Positions 1 to 5,368 of a stretch of 5,368 nucleotides of DNA are shown here, in pieces; position 1 is the first letter of the stretch, and the number at the start of each line of letters is the position of its first letter. Below the pieces are notes generated by a model. That model was not told where the DNA came from. It ran no database searches and worked only from the letters and a program-made list of their open reading frames with translations. A program made the translations under genes and the position numbers. Source of the stretch: Desulfonatronaceae bacterium UBA663 (GTDB lineage: Bacteria > Desulfobacterota > Desulfovibrionia > Desulfovibrionales > Desulfonatronaceae); contig DBNV01000094.1 of assembly GCA_002299865.1 (NCBI GenBank), positions 1-5,368 of the forward strand, given 5' to 3'.

Positions 1-49
1 TTTCGTGAAACTTCAGTAAAGTGCTATCCCACCGATAGAACTGTCCCCG

Positions 50-391
50 TTATTGGGGAGGGGGATTATTGATAGCCGACTCTGTATTTTCGCGGTTTGG
101 CGCGTGGGCAGTTACTCCTGCGCTGCTCACGCTTACGTGTGCGCCTCTGTCGTCTTGGTTAGCCCAGAAAATCTGTATCGGAAAATTGGGGTTGTCCTGA
201 AGTATCCGGCCTAAGTAATAATGGTTGGTTATAGCGACATCGGCTTTTCCAGCGGCTAAAGCTTTAAGAAACCTTGTATCGCTGTCAATGTACACAGGCT
301 CGCTTTCCGCCCAGCCACGAACTATTTTTTTGGCCGCCTCAACGCCGTGCGCGGCTATAAGGCTTGAAACGAGAGATTATGTGTGGACTGG
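50..391 (-). pseudogene. Truncated second copy of Fe(III)-type ABC solute-binding protein
   Basis: This is a remnant of the same family as the complete gene at 511-1539. Over 69 residues (IDSDTR through HAPNREN) 53 are identical to the complete protein, including the NHYYLGR iron-binding segment with its Tyr pair. Reading upstream on the minus strand, similarity continues through IVRGW, IAAHG and SLV to an in-frame TAA at 377-379. That codon sits where the complete protein has Gln177 (YTQSLV against HT-stop-SLV), so it is a nonsense change, and the preceding ligand-type Tyr is His here. Weak similarity may reach about 391. The whole N-terminal half and signal peptide are missing. At the other end similarity stops after PNREN (about 86) and the frame runs into unrelated sequence, ending at 50-52, so the last 60 or so residues are gone too. 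The GTG at 293-295 is an internal Val codon, not a start. The fragment looks more AT-rich than the intact copy, which fits long relaxed selection. Confidence 0.85.
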
Positions 392-461
392 CAGAAATAC
401 GCAGCACGACTAAGGACATGAAAGCGGTAGCTACACTGGTTCGCAAGCTGAGATATAAACG

Positions 462-491
462 AAAAAGCGGGTGGCTTGAGGCCACCCGCTT
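462..491 (-). terminator. Rho-independent terminator of the solute-binding protein gene
   Basis: A perfect 11-bp GC-rich stem (arms 465-475 and 481-491, GCGGGTGGC core) has a 5-base loop. Read on the minus strand it is followed at once by a run of five T (466-462, overlapping the stem base). It begins 19 bases past the stop codon of the gene at 511-1539. It should isolate that gene from the decayed copy further along. The opposite orientation has only a weak T run, so it is called for the minus strand. Confidence 0.88.
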
Positions 492-510
492 AAATTATGG
501 CGTGCAGTGT

Positions 511-1539
511 TTACCGGTAGCCAGCCCTGTCCAGCAGCCTGACGGCTGCTTCCTGCAAGCGACCGTATTCGGCCATGCTTAGCTGGTCCCGGTTAAAGGA
601 GCCAAAGCCGGCGATAATCTGATGTGGCTCCACGGCCGGGTTGGCAGGGTATTCGTGGTTGGAGTCGGCAAACAGTTTTTGCCCCTGGCCGCTCAGCCAC
701 TCCAGCAACTTGATGGCATTTTCCCGGTTAGGCGCGTGAGTGGTAACGCCAGCGCCGCTGATATTGACATGAGCGCCGCGCTCACCCTGGTTAGCCCAGA
801 AGATGCGCACCGGGAAGGCGGGGTTGGCTTGCAGGAGCCGTCCCAGGTAGTAATGGTTGGTGATAGCGACGTCACCTTTGCCGGCGGCCAGAGTTTCCAG
901 AATCCGTGTGTCGCTGTCAATCAGGGTAGGCTGGTTAGCTACCCACCCACGGACGATTTCTTCGGCTTTGGCTTCGCCATGGGCGGCAATCATGCTGGCT
1001 ACCAGCGACTGGGTGTAGGAATGGGTGGCCGGCCGCATTATCAGGCGCCCGCGCCATTTGGGGTCGGCCAGGGCTTCATAGGTGGAAAGCTCCTCCGGGC
1101 GCACCCGCTCCGGGTGGTACATCAGGGTGCGGACGCGCTGCGTCAGACCAAACCAATGATTGCCGGGGTCCCGCAAGGTAGCAGGGATATTCTGTTGCAG
1201 GGTGCGGCTGTTTACCGGTTGCAACAACCCATCGCGCGCGGCCAGCCACAGGTTGCCGGCATCAACCGCGAGGTAAATATCGGCCAGCGTGTGACGTCCT
1301 TCCGCCCTGATCCGCTCCCGCAGCATGGCATCGGGGCCCGTAGTAAAACGCACTTGTATGCCGGTCACCCTGGTGAATTCAGCAAAGACCGGTTCCACAC
1401 CATAGTGGCGTGATGTGTAAAGGTTAACCACACCAGCCGGGGAGGCCAGAGCCAGAGAAGGTAGGGCCGTCAGCAAGATAAGCGTACCGGCCAGCAGGAT
1501 ACCAAATCGCTCTAAACCGCTCTTCAACATTGTGTTCAT
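511..1539 (-). CDS. Fe(III)-type ABC transporter periplasmic substrate-binding protein (FutA/FbpA-like)
   Basis: This 342-residue exported protein belongs to the bacterial ferric-binding group of extracellular solute-binding proteins, which capture Fe(III) in the periplasm and deliver it to an inner-membrane ABC permease. Residues 1-32 form a signal peptide: charged start, hydrophobic stretch 12-31, likely cleavage after ALA at 30-32. The mature part opens with VNLYTSRHY (39-46), the signature of the group, and later shows SYTQSL with Tyr175 and NHYYLGR with Tyr230-Tyr231. In FutA-type proteins such tyrosines bind the metal; assigning Tyr46, Tyr175, Tyr230 and Tyr231 here is inference from motif position. 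Length is normal for the family. The start is supported by AGGAG seven bases upstream of the ATG; an in-frame ATG three codons later is a weaker alternative. No permease or ATPase gene adjoins it, and a terminator follows, so it is transcribed alone. Iron is the likely ligand, but another metal or an anion cannot be excluded. Confidence 0.9.
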   Translation of the reverse strand: MNTMLKSGLERFGILLAGTLILLTALPSLALASPAGVVNLYTSRHYGVEPVFAEFTRVTGIQVRFTTGPDAMLRERIRAEGRHTLADIYLAVDAGNLWLAARDGLLQPVNSRTLQQNIPATLRDPGNHWFGLTQRVRTLMYHPERVRPEELSTYEALADPKWRGRLIMRPATHSYTQSLVASMIAAHGEAKAEEIVRGWVANQPTLIDSDTRILETLAAGKGDVAITNHYYLGRLLQANPAFPVRIFWANQGERGAHVNISGAGVTTHAPNRENAIKLLEWLSGQGQKLFADSNHEYPANPAVEPHQIIAGFGSFNRDQLSMAEYGRLQEAAVRLLDRAGYR

Positions 1540-1652
1540 GCTTTCACTCCTCTGAAAAAGTTAATCTTCAAATTAAGGGACACCATTCTCAATTAACCTT
1601 GATAAAATAAAGACGTGTACACCTCCAGCGATGATCTTCCTCACAATAGAAG

Positions 1653-1676
1653 TCATTATCTATAGATAATTATCCT
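1653..1676. promoter_or_regulatory. Candidate Fur operator in the leader of the binding-protein gene
   Basis: Two overlapping palindromes lie here: the perfect 16-mer ATTATCTATAGATAAT at 1655-1670 and the 10-mer GATAATTATC at 1665-1674. GATAAT and ATTATC are the repeating units of the classical Fur box, although the spacing matches the 19-base consensus only in part. The site lies just downstream of the best minus-strand promoter and upstream of a ferric-type binding protein, which is where iron-responsive repression would be expected. Another 10-bp palindrome, CTCATATGAG, follows at 1675-1684. The assignment to Fur rests on motif and context. Confidence 0.45.
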
Positions 1677-1694
1677 CATATGAGACTGATTATA

Positions 1695-1722
1695 ATTATA
1701 TGTATTGTCAGGCAGGTTGCAA
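1695..1722 (-). promoter_or_regulatory. Sigma-70-type promoter for the solute-binding protein gene
   Basis: On the minus strand a TTGCAA hexamer (1722-1717) is separated by 16 bases from a perfect TATAAT (1700-1695). A second TATAAT overlaps downstream (1694-1689) but is badly spaced. Transcription would start near 1688, giving a leader of roughly 150 bases that contains the candidate Fur operator. The neighbouring stretch from 1723 to 1847 is AT-rich and shows no gene. Confidence 0.5.
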
Positions 1723-1847
1723 GTACCGTTCCGGGCATTATATGACAAACAGCTTCCTGTTATTCTTAATTTCAGCATTTTGCCTCGCTGAATTGCTCTG
1801 TTACTCTTTATTTTAACCTTTTATCCGCAATTTTTGGAGTTTATGTT

Positions 1848-1871
1848 CGGCTGCCGACTAGTCGGCAGCCG
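1848..1871. promoter_or_regulatory. Perfect 24-base palindrome, possible TetR-type operator
   Basis: A perfect 24-base palindrome is centred on CCGACTAGTCGG. It lies six bases upstream of the AAGGAGG ribosome binding site of the adaptor remnant at 1890. Genes for efflux and export adaptors are often controlled by TetR-family repressors that bind palindromes of this general kind, so an operator is the first reading. Transcribed, it would also fold into a 10-bp hairpin with a 4-base loop beside the ribosome binding site. No repressor gene is present, so the match is inferential. It is not followed by a T run, so it is not a terminator. Confidence 0.45.
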
Positions 1872-1889
1872 GGGAGAAGGAGGAAATTG

Positions 1890-2165
1890 ATGCGGCGCGG
1901 GGCAATCGGTGTGGTAGCTGTAATCCTGGTTTTGCCGACCTTGGCCGGCTGTTCCGTTGTTTGCTGCGCCCTGCCACGGCCACAACCAGACGATGCCAGT
2001 ACTAACGGAGCCGACGACTGAGGTGGCGGCCGACAGCGAGATTTAGATCCTGCCAAAGTTGGCAGGACGGATCAACAAGGTGGCTGTAACTGTGGGACAG
2101 GAAGTGGATAAAGGGACGCTACTTGTAGAACTGGAAGCGCAGGAACTGGCGCTGGCGGTCCGGCA
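1890..2165 (+). pseudogene. Frameshifted remnant of a lipoprotein-type periplasmic adaptor (HlyD/RND membrane fusion family)
   Basis: The reading frame starts at ATG 1890 behind an excellent AAGGAGG (1877-1883) and runs 43 codons to TGA at 2019-2021. Its first 21 residues are a lipoprotein signal peptide: MRRG, a hydrophobic stretch, then LAGC with the lipidated Cys at 21. Moving to the next forward frame, coding sense resumes (EPTTEVAADSEI), meets a TAG at 2044-2046, then continues with AGRINKVAVTVGQEVDKGT and LLVELEAQELALAVRQ. That block is the lipoyl-like half-motif of periplasmic adaptors: a V..GQ.V.KG..L..L turn followed by the start of the helical hairpin. Similarity ends near 2165, leaving out the hairpin, the second lipoyl half and the beta-barrel, so at least one frameshift, one nonsense codon and a large 3' truncation are present. 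Such adaptors link an inner-membrane pump to an outer-membrane channel; this copy cannot. The intact start region suggests decay is fairly recent. Confidence 0.75.
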
Positions 2166-2192
2166 GGGTGGATGGGAATTGGGTCAGGTTTT

Positions 2193-2436
2193 GTATTTTG
2201 ATTTTCTATCCGGCAAAACCCCAGAACCAGCAGGCTGGCTGGCTCACGGAAGTGCTGGGCCAGGGCGATGCGGGGCATTGTTGTAGATCACGCCAAAGGC
2301 AATGCTCCCGGCCAGGATGGTCGAGAAAAAGGTCGAGAAAAAGGCCGGGAAAAAGCAAGGATGAGCACGGTGTCGGTCATGGCGTCCATGAAGTTGGCGA
2401 TGGCCGTGTTCCGGTCCGTGATATCGTTGCTGTGTG
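2193..2436 (-). pseudogene. Frameshifted fragment of an FtsX/MacB-like ABC transporter permease
   Basis: Three minus-strand segments in different frames join into one recognisable stretch. First comes DRNTAIANFMDAMTDTVLIL (about 2416-2360), then FFSTILAGSIAFGVIYNNA (about 2342-2274), then RIALAQHFREPASLLVLGF (about 2274-2205). The pattern IAFG.VYN.ARIAL..R.RE.A.L.VLGF is the C-terminal transmembrane region of FtsX-domain permeases. One break is a single extra C in a four-C run (plus-strand GGGG, 2272-2275). The other falls at the start of the 12-base tandem repeat, where a phase change and repeat copies interrupt LILAFFST. The rest of the gene on both sides is missing. The family forms export or lipoprotein-release systems with an ATPase and often a periplasmic adaptor. 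The adaptor remnant next door is on the opposite strand, so a rearrangement is likely. Confidence 0.75.
2319..2354. repeat. Three-copy 12-base tandem repeat inside the permease remnant
   Basis: GGTCGAGAAAAA occurs twice in tandem (2319-2330, 2331-2342), followed by a variant GGCCGGGAAAAA (2343-2354). On the minus strand each copy encodes roughly FFST, so the array repeats one four-residue piece of a transmembrane helix. It probably arose by replication slippage in a gene no longer under selection. A 12-base unit would not by itself shift the frame. Confidence 0.85.
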
Positions 2437-2585
2437 CCAACGGTGTCCAATTTTTCCCGCTTTTTCCGCAGGATGTTTTTTGGCCTTGATGACAGCAGGA
2501 AATGAAACGGCTAGAAGTCGTTTTGAGGTCTTAAGCCGACCTGGCTCGGCCTGGACCGAATCATCCCGGCAAAGGAAATCATGCC

Positions 2586-4025
2586 ATGAAACGCATCCTT
2601 CTGGCTTCTATTGATCCGCACAGTTCCAAGGTGGTAACCGAGGCCTTCGCCCCGGATTGCAAGGTGGATACCGCTGCGACCAGGCACCATCTGCAGGACC
2701 GCCTGACGAAGCGGGAATACGACTTCATCATGGTGGACATCGGCTTCCTGGACATCCTTCCGGAAAAAAGCGTAGCCGATTATCGTAAGGACCTGCAACG
2801 CTACTGGCGCAACAACCCCAACGCCGAGATCATCGTCCTCACCCCTCCGGAGCGGATCCGCGACGCGGTCTTTGTGGTCAAGGCCGGGGCCGGCAACTAC
2901 CTGACCTATCCCCTGAACAAGGACGAACTCCTGTTCGTCATCGAGAGTCTGTACGAGTCTTTGAAGGTCCAGTCCGAACTGGACCATTTCCGGGACGAGG
3001 CCATGGTCGGCGATATCTTCCGGCTGACCGAAATGCAGAGTCCGGCCATGCGCAAGGTGTACGAGAAGATCAAGATGGTGGCCGGCTCCAACACCACGGT
3101 GCTCCTGAACGGCGAGACGGGCACGGGCAAGGGGGTCATCGCCCGGACCATCCACTCCTACAGTCCGCGCACCCAGGAGCCTTTCATCGGGGTGCACTGC
3201 GGGGCCATCCCTGAGGCGCTCATCGAAAGCGAGCTTTTCGGGCACGAGAAGGGATCCTTCACCGGGGCGGTGCGCCGCAAGCTGGGCAAGTTCGAGCTGG
3301 CCGCCAAGGGCACCATTTTTCTGGACGAGATCAGCACCATCAGTCCGGCCACCCAGATCAAGCTGCTCCAGGTATTGCAGGACAAGGTCTTCCAGAGGGT
3401 CGGAGGCGAGCGCGACATCCGGCTGGAGGCGCGGATCATCGCGGCCAGCAATGCGGATCTGAAGCCCTTGAGCGACCAGGGCGCATTTCGCACGGACCTC
3501 TACTACCGGCTGAACGTGTTTCCCATCAACATCCCTCCCCTGCGCGAGCGGCGCGAGGACATCCCCCTGTTGGTGGACCACTTTTTGAAACGGCTGAACC
3601 GGCTGCACATCAAGCAGATTCACGGCGTGCACCCCGCCGTGGCCCACGCCCTTGGCCGCTATGACTGGCTGGGCAACGTGCGGGAACTGGAGAACATCAT
3701 TGAGCGGGCCTTTCTGCTGGAAACATCCCACGTCCTCACGCCGGAGAGCTTTCCCCAGGAGATGTTCGATAGACTGGGCCAGGGCGTGACCTTCGCCCTG
3801 GACATCACCCAGCCCCTGGCTGAGGTCCGGCGTATGGCCCTGGACAGCGTGGAGCGTTCCTATCTCAAGGCATTGCTGGAAAAATGCCGGGGCAGCATCA
3901 AGCAGTCCGCGACGCATATCGGCATCACGCCGCGCCAACTGCACAATCTGATGATCCGCCACGGCCTGCGTAAGGAAGAATTCAAGCGTTCAAGGAGAGG
4001 AACTTCAACGCTGCAGGCAAGCTAA
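2586..4025 (+). CDS. Sigma-54-dependent transcriptional regulator with atypical receiver domain
   Basis: This 479-residue activator of sigma-54 RNA polymerase is full length and undamaged. Residues 1-125 resemble a response-regulator receiver: a central strand FIMVDIGF has Asp51 at the phosphoacceptor position and VLTPP has Thr86. The usual N-terminal acidic pair is not evident (ASIDPHS), and the conserved Lys is replaced by Tyr108 (LTYPL). The AAA+ domain spans about 147-380: Walker A GETGTGKG (176-183), sigma-54 contact loop GSFTGA (223-228), Walker B TIFLDE (243-248), arginine-finger region FRTDLYYRL (301-309) and GNVRELEN (363-370). A Fis-type helix-turn-helix lies at about 427-459 (GSIKQSATHIGITPRQLHNL). 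The start has AAAGGA nine bases upstream; an ATG at 2581 hits a stop after two codons. The 149 bases before it (2437-2585) hold no gene and no convincing promoter. No sensor kinase or obvious target operon adjoins it, so signal and regulon are unknown. Its even, GC-rich coding style contrasts with the debris upstream. Confidence 0.95.
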   Translation: MKRILLASIDPHSSKVVTEAFAPDCKVDTAATRHHLQDRLTKREYDFIMVDIGFLDILPEKSVADYRKDLQRYWRNNPNAEIIVLTPPERIRDAVFVVKAGAGNYLTYPLNKDELLFVIESLYESLKVQSELDHFRDEAMVGDIFRLTEMQSPAMRKVYEKIKMVAGSNTTVLLNGETGTGKGVIARTIHSYSPRTQEPFIGVHCGAIPEALIESELFGHEKGSFTGAVRRKLGKFELAAKGTIFLDEISTISPATQIKLLQVLQDKVFQRVGGERDIRLEARIIAASNADLKPLSDQGAFRTDLYYRLNVFPINIPPLRERREDIPLLVDHFLKRLNRLHIKQIHGVHPAVAHALGRYDWLGNVRELENIIERAFLLETSHVLTPESFPQEMFDRLGQGVTFALDITQPLAEVRRMALDSVERSYLKALLEKCRGSIKQSATHIGITPRQLHNLMIRHGLRKEEFKRSRRGTSTLQAS

Positions 4026-4112
4026 AGCAAGGATCCTCATCTGCCACCATGCCCTGAGCGACGCGGAACTTTGATTTTTGAAAAGGGATAATCTCGCTGA
4101 AAAAGATTCGTC

Positions 4113-4533
4113 ATGTTTGAATTCATCAAGAAAAATGGCTTTCAGGTTCTCGCACTGCACCATGCCGAGGCCATTCTGAAGCACGATCTGCCTGGGGCTG
4201 CGGCCGTTCTTGAAACCGTATTGCAGGAGATTTCCATTCCTGTTGAAGAATTGATTCATGGTGGCGGAGGAGAGGGGGAGCTGACCCAGATGTTGCGCCG
4301 CTCTTTGGCTGAAAGATTTCTACAGTCCGACGCAACGCCAGAAGGATTTGATCATCAGGGTGGCCAAGTCAAAGGGAACCTTTGCGCAAGGATGGGCACA
4401 CGCCTTCGTATCGGACAAATTCGGCGAGGCGACAACGCACTGGAAAAAACTGGAGGACCGCGTTCTTCGGGGCGTGGGCAATCCTTGCCCTTTGTTGCTG
4501 ATCGGCATCCCCAGGGATGTAGTGATCGTTTAA
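4113..4533 (+). pseudogene. Internally deleted BglII/BstYI-like type II restriction endonuclease
   Basis: Two halves of one protein lie in different frames. The first, from ATG 4113 to about 4312, gives MFEFIKKNGFQVLALHHAEA, IPVEELIHGGGGEGELTQML and RRSLAE. The second, from about 4312 to the TAA at 4531-4533, gives KDFYSPTQRQKDL, then WAHAFVSDKFGEATTHWKKL and GVGNPCPLLLIGIP. These match, from memory, the N- and C-terminal blocks of the BglII/BstYI-family endonucleases, whose members are roughly 200-270 residues long. Only about 66 plus 73 codons remain. The missing middle is where the metal-binding catalytic residues lie in this family, so the product cannot cut DNA. A single deletion with a junction near 4308-4318 explains both the loss and the frame change. 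Left to run in its first frame, the sequence encodes a 142-residue protein with a nonsense tail. The ribosome binding site before 4113 is weak. Partner methyltransferase starts 18 bases downstream. The function was site-specific cleavage; target site cannot be read from the sequence. Confidence 0.8.
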
Positions 4534-4551
4534 CTGTTTGAGGGAGGTTTA

Positions 4552-5235
4552 ATGGAACCGGTTTGCAACATTGCCAACATCAATCCTTCAGAGGATCTGC
4601 TCGCTAAGGCCAGAAGTCCATACACGACGATCTTGGCCGATCCGCCATGGCAATTCCAGAACAGAACCGGAAAAATGGCACCGGAACACAAAAGATTGCT
4701 GCGCTACCATACGATGGAATTGAATGAAATCATGGCGTTGTCCGTTTCCAGGCTGGCATCGGCCAAATCCCATTTGTATTTATGGGCGCCGAACGCCTTG
4801 CTTCACGAGGGACTCAAGGTCATGGAGGCCTGGGGGTTCACGTACAAATCCAACCTTGTCTGGTACAAGATCCGCAAGGATGGTGGGCCTGACGGTCGCG
4901 GCGTTGGTTTTTACTTCCGGAACGTCACAGAACTCGTCCTTTTCGGCATACGCGGCAGCATGCGCACCCTGCAGCCTGGCCGGACCCAGGTGAACCTGAT
5001 TGCCACTCGGAAAAGAGAACATTCCCGCAAGCCGGACGAAATATACGATCTCATTGAATCGTGTTCTCCTGGCCCCTATCTTGAACTTTTCGCCCGGTTT
5101 TGCCGTGACGGCTGGGATCAGTGGGGCAATGAAGACGTGGAGAAAAATTCCTTTCGCGGGACTGGAAAACGCAAGGGCCACAGGGCTGCTCAGTTGCGAT
5201 TGCTGGATCGTTGCGACGAGTACGCTGAAAGGTAA
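4552..5235 (+). CDS. MT-A70 family DNA adenine-N6 methyltransferase (restriction-modification partner)
   Basis: This 227-residue enzyme should transfer a methyl group from S-adenosylmethionine to the N6 of adenine in DNA, protecting sites from the cognate endonuclease. Catalytic motif DPPW is at 30-33 (TILADPPWQF). Further MT-A70 features are SHLYLWAPN (73-81), WGFTYKSNLVWYK (94-106), GVGFYFRNVTELVLFG (117-132), HSRKPDEIY (157-165) and GPYLELFAR (174-182). The last two help form the cofactor and fold core. Length is typical and no lesion is visible. The start follows a strong GAGGGAGG four bases upstream, and the gene begins 18 bases after the nuclease remnant, so both were one transcription unit. 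With the nuclease inactivated, this is now an orphan methyltransferase: it may persist as an epigenetic mark, as protection against invading relatives of the system, or simply be next to decay. RNA methylation is unlikely given the restriction context. Confidence 0.9.
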   Translation: MEPVCNIANINPSEDLLAKARSPYTTILADPPWQFQNRTGKMAPEHKRLLRYHTMELNEIMALSVSRLASAKSHLYLWAPNALLHEGLKVMEAWGFTYKSNLVWYKIRKDGGPDGRGVGFYFRNVTELVLFGIRGSMRTLQPGRTQVNLIATRKREHSRKPDEIYDLIESCSPGPYLELFARFCRDGWDQWGNEDVEKNSFRGTGKRKGHRAAQLRLLDRCDEYAER

Positions 5236-5366
5236 ACCTTCATCCCCTGACTTTGTTTGCTGTTTTCGCCGAGCAGCTCCTTCGCGATGTGCGCATTGCC
5301 AAAAACAGGAAGCATTTTCCTGTTTTTGGCAATGCGGTAAACCAGCTTCTTGTCCTTTCTGGCCAT
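5190..5366 (-). CDS. Unassigned small open reading frame, 58 codons
   Basis: A minus-strand frame starts at ATG 5366 (MARKDKKLVYRIAKNR), continues with KMLPVFGNAHIAKELLGENS and ends at TGA 5190-5192, overlapping the last 46 bases of the methyltransferase gene tail to tail. The product would be basic and soluble; no family is recognised. It could equally be the end of a gene that enters from outside the window, since upstream sequence with any ribosome binding site is not shown. The central part is the perfect hairpin at 5292-5336, which makes chance or element-derived coding a real possibility. Low confidence that it is expressed. Confidence 0.3.
   Translation of the reverse strand: MARKDKKLVYRIAKNRKMLPVFGNAHIAKELLGENSKQSQGMKVYLSAYSSQRSSNRN
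5292..5336. repeat. Perfect 20-bp inverted repeat with 5-base loop
   Basis: The arms are CGCATTGCCAAAAACAGGAA at 5292-5311 and its exact complement at 5317-5336, around a GCATT loop. It lies 56 bases after the methyltransferase stop codon. Neither strand has a T run after the stem, so it is not a standard terminator, although it could still slow or stop transcription or stabilise RNA ends. It may alternatively be part of a small mobile or repetitive element. Confidence 0.85.
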
Positions 5367-5368
5367 AT

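Noticed and set aside
622..1413. Long plus-strand open frame of 263 codons opposite the solute-binding protein gene
   Set aside because: It is the antisense shadow of a recognisable exported binding protein and shows no family motif of its own.
1848..1871. Palindrome considered as a transcription terminator
   Set aside because: No T run follows on either strand; it is followed by a purine-rich ribosome binding site.
2319..2354. Tandem repeat considered as a CRISPR array
   Set aside because: The units are 12 bases and directly adjacent, with no spacers.
2540..2570. Possible sigma-54 (-24/-12) promoter before the regulator, from TGGCTCGGCCTGGAC
   Set aside because: The downstream GC of the -12 element is absent (GGAC instead of TTGC), and a nearby GGCC...AGC match has wrong spacing.
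2511..3962. Minus-strand open frame of 483 codons opposite the sigma-54 regulator
   Set aside because: It is as long as the real gene only because of high GC content. Its translation is rich in Gln, His and Asp with no domain, while the plus strand has every sigma-54 activator motif.
4071..4092. Possible promoter TTGATT...GATAAT before the nuclease remnant
   Set aside because: The hexamers are only 10 bases apart, and no acceptable -35 lies 16-18 bases before GATAAT.
4780..5181. Minus-strand frame of 133 codons opposite the methyltransferase
   Set aside because: It mirrors the MT-A70 coding sequence and has no ribosome binding site or recognisable domain.

Overview
The window reads as a stretch of a Gram-negative proteobacterial or Desulfobacterota-like chromosome. 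It encodes an exported periplasmic binding protein, a remnant of a lipoprotein-type periplasmic adaptor, and a sigma-54 activator of the kind abundant in sulfate reducers. The taxonomic guess is an inference; no marker gene settles it. Only three full-length genes are convincing: an iron-type solute-binding protein, a sigma-54 regulator and an MT-A70 DNA methyltransferase. Most of the rest is gene debris.

Left part (1-1722, minus strand). A complete Fe(III)-type ABC binding protein (511-1539) has its own promoter, a candidate Fur operator in the leader, a strong ribosome binding site and an intrinsic terminator (462-491). Beyond the terminator lies a truncated, stop-containing second copy of the same gene (about 50-391). 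Its downstream end runs into a short motif resembling those that flank REP-associated transposases. No transporter permease or ATPase gene is present.

Middle part (1723-2585). A perfect 24-base palindrome sits directly upstream of a well-initiated but frameshifted lipoprotein/HlyD-type adaptor remnant on the plus strand (1890-2165). It meets, tail to tail, a frameshifted remnant of an FtsX-like ABC permease on the minus strand (about 2193-2436). The permease remnant carries a three-copy 12-base tandem repeat. Both look like relics of one export system that has been rearranged.

Right part (2586-5368, mostly plus strand). An intact 479-residue sigma-54 activator has a receiver-like N-terminus without the usual phosphorylation signature. 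It is followed by a dead restriction-modification locus: a BglII/BstYI-like endonuclease that has lost its catalytic middle (4113-4533), and 18 bases later an apparently intact MT-A70 adenine methyltransferase (4552-5235). A perfect 20-bp hairpin and an unassigned 58-codon minus-strand reading frame close the window.

I do not see a new multi-gene system. The most notable signal is the clustering of several independently decayed loci around a few surviving genes, in particular an orphaned methyltransferase whose partner nuclease has been internally deleted.
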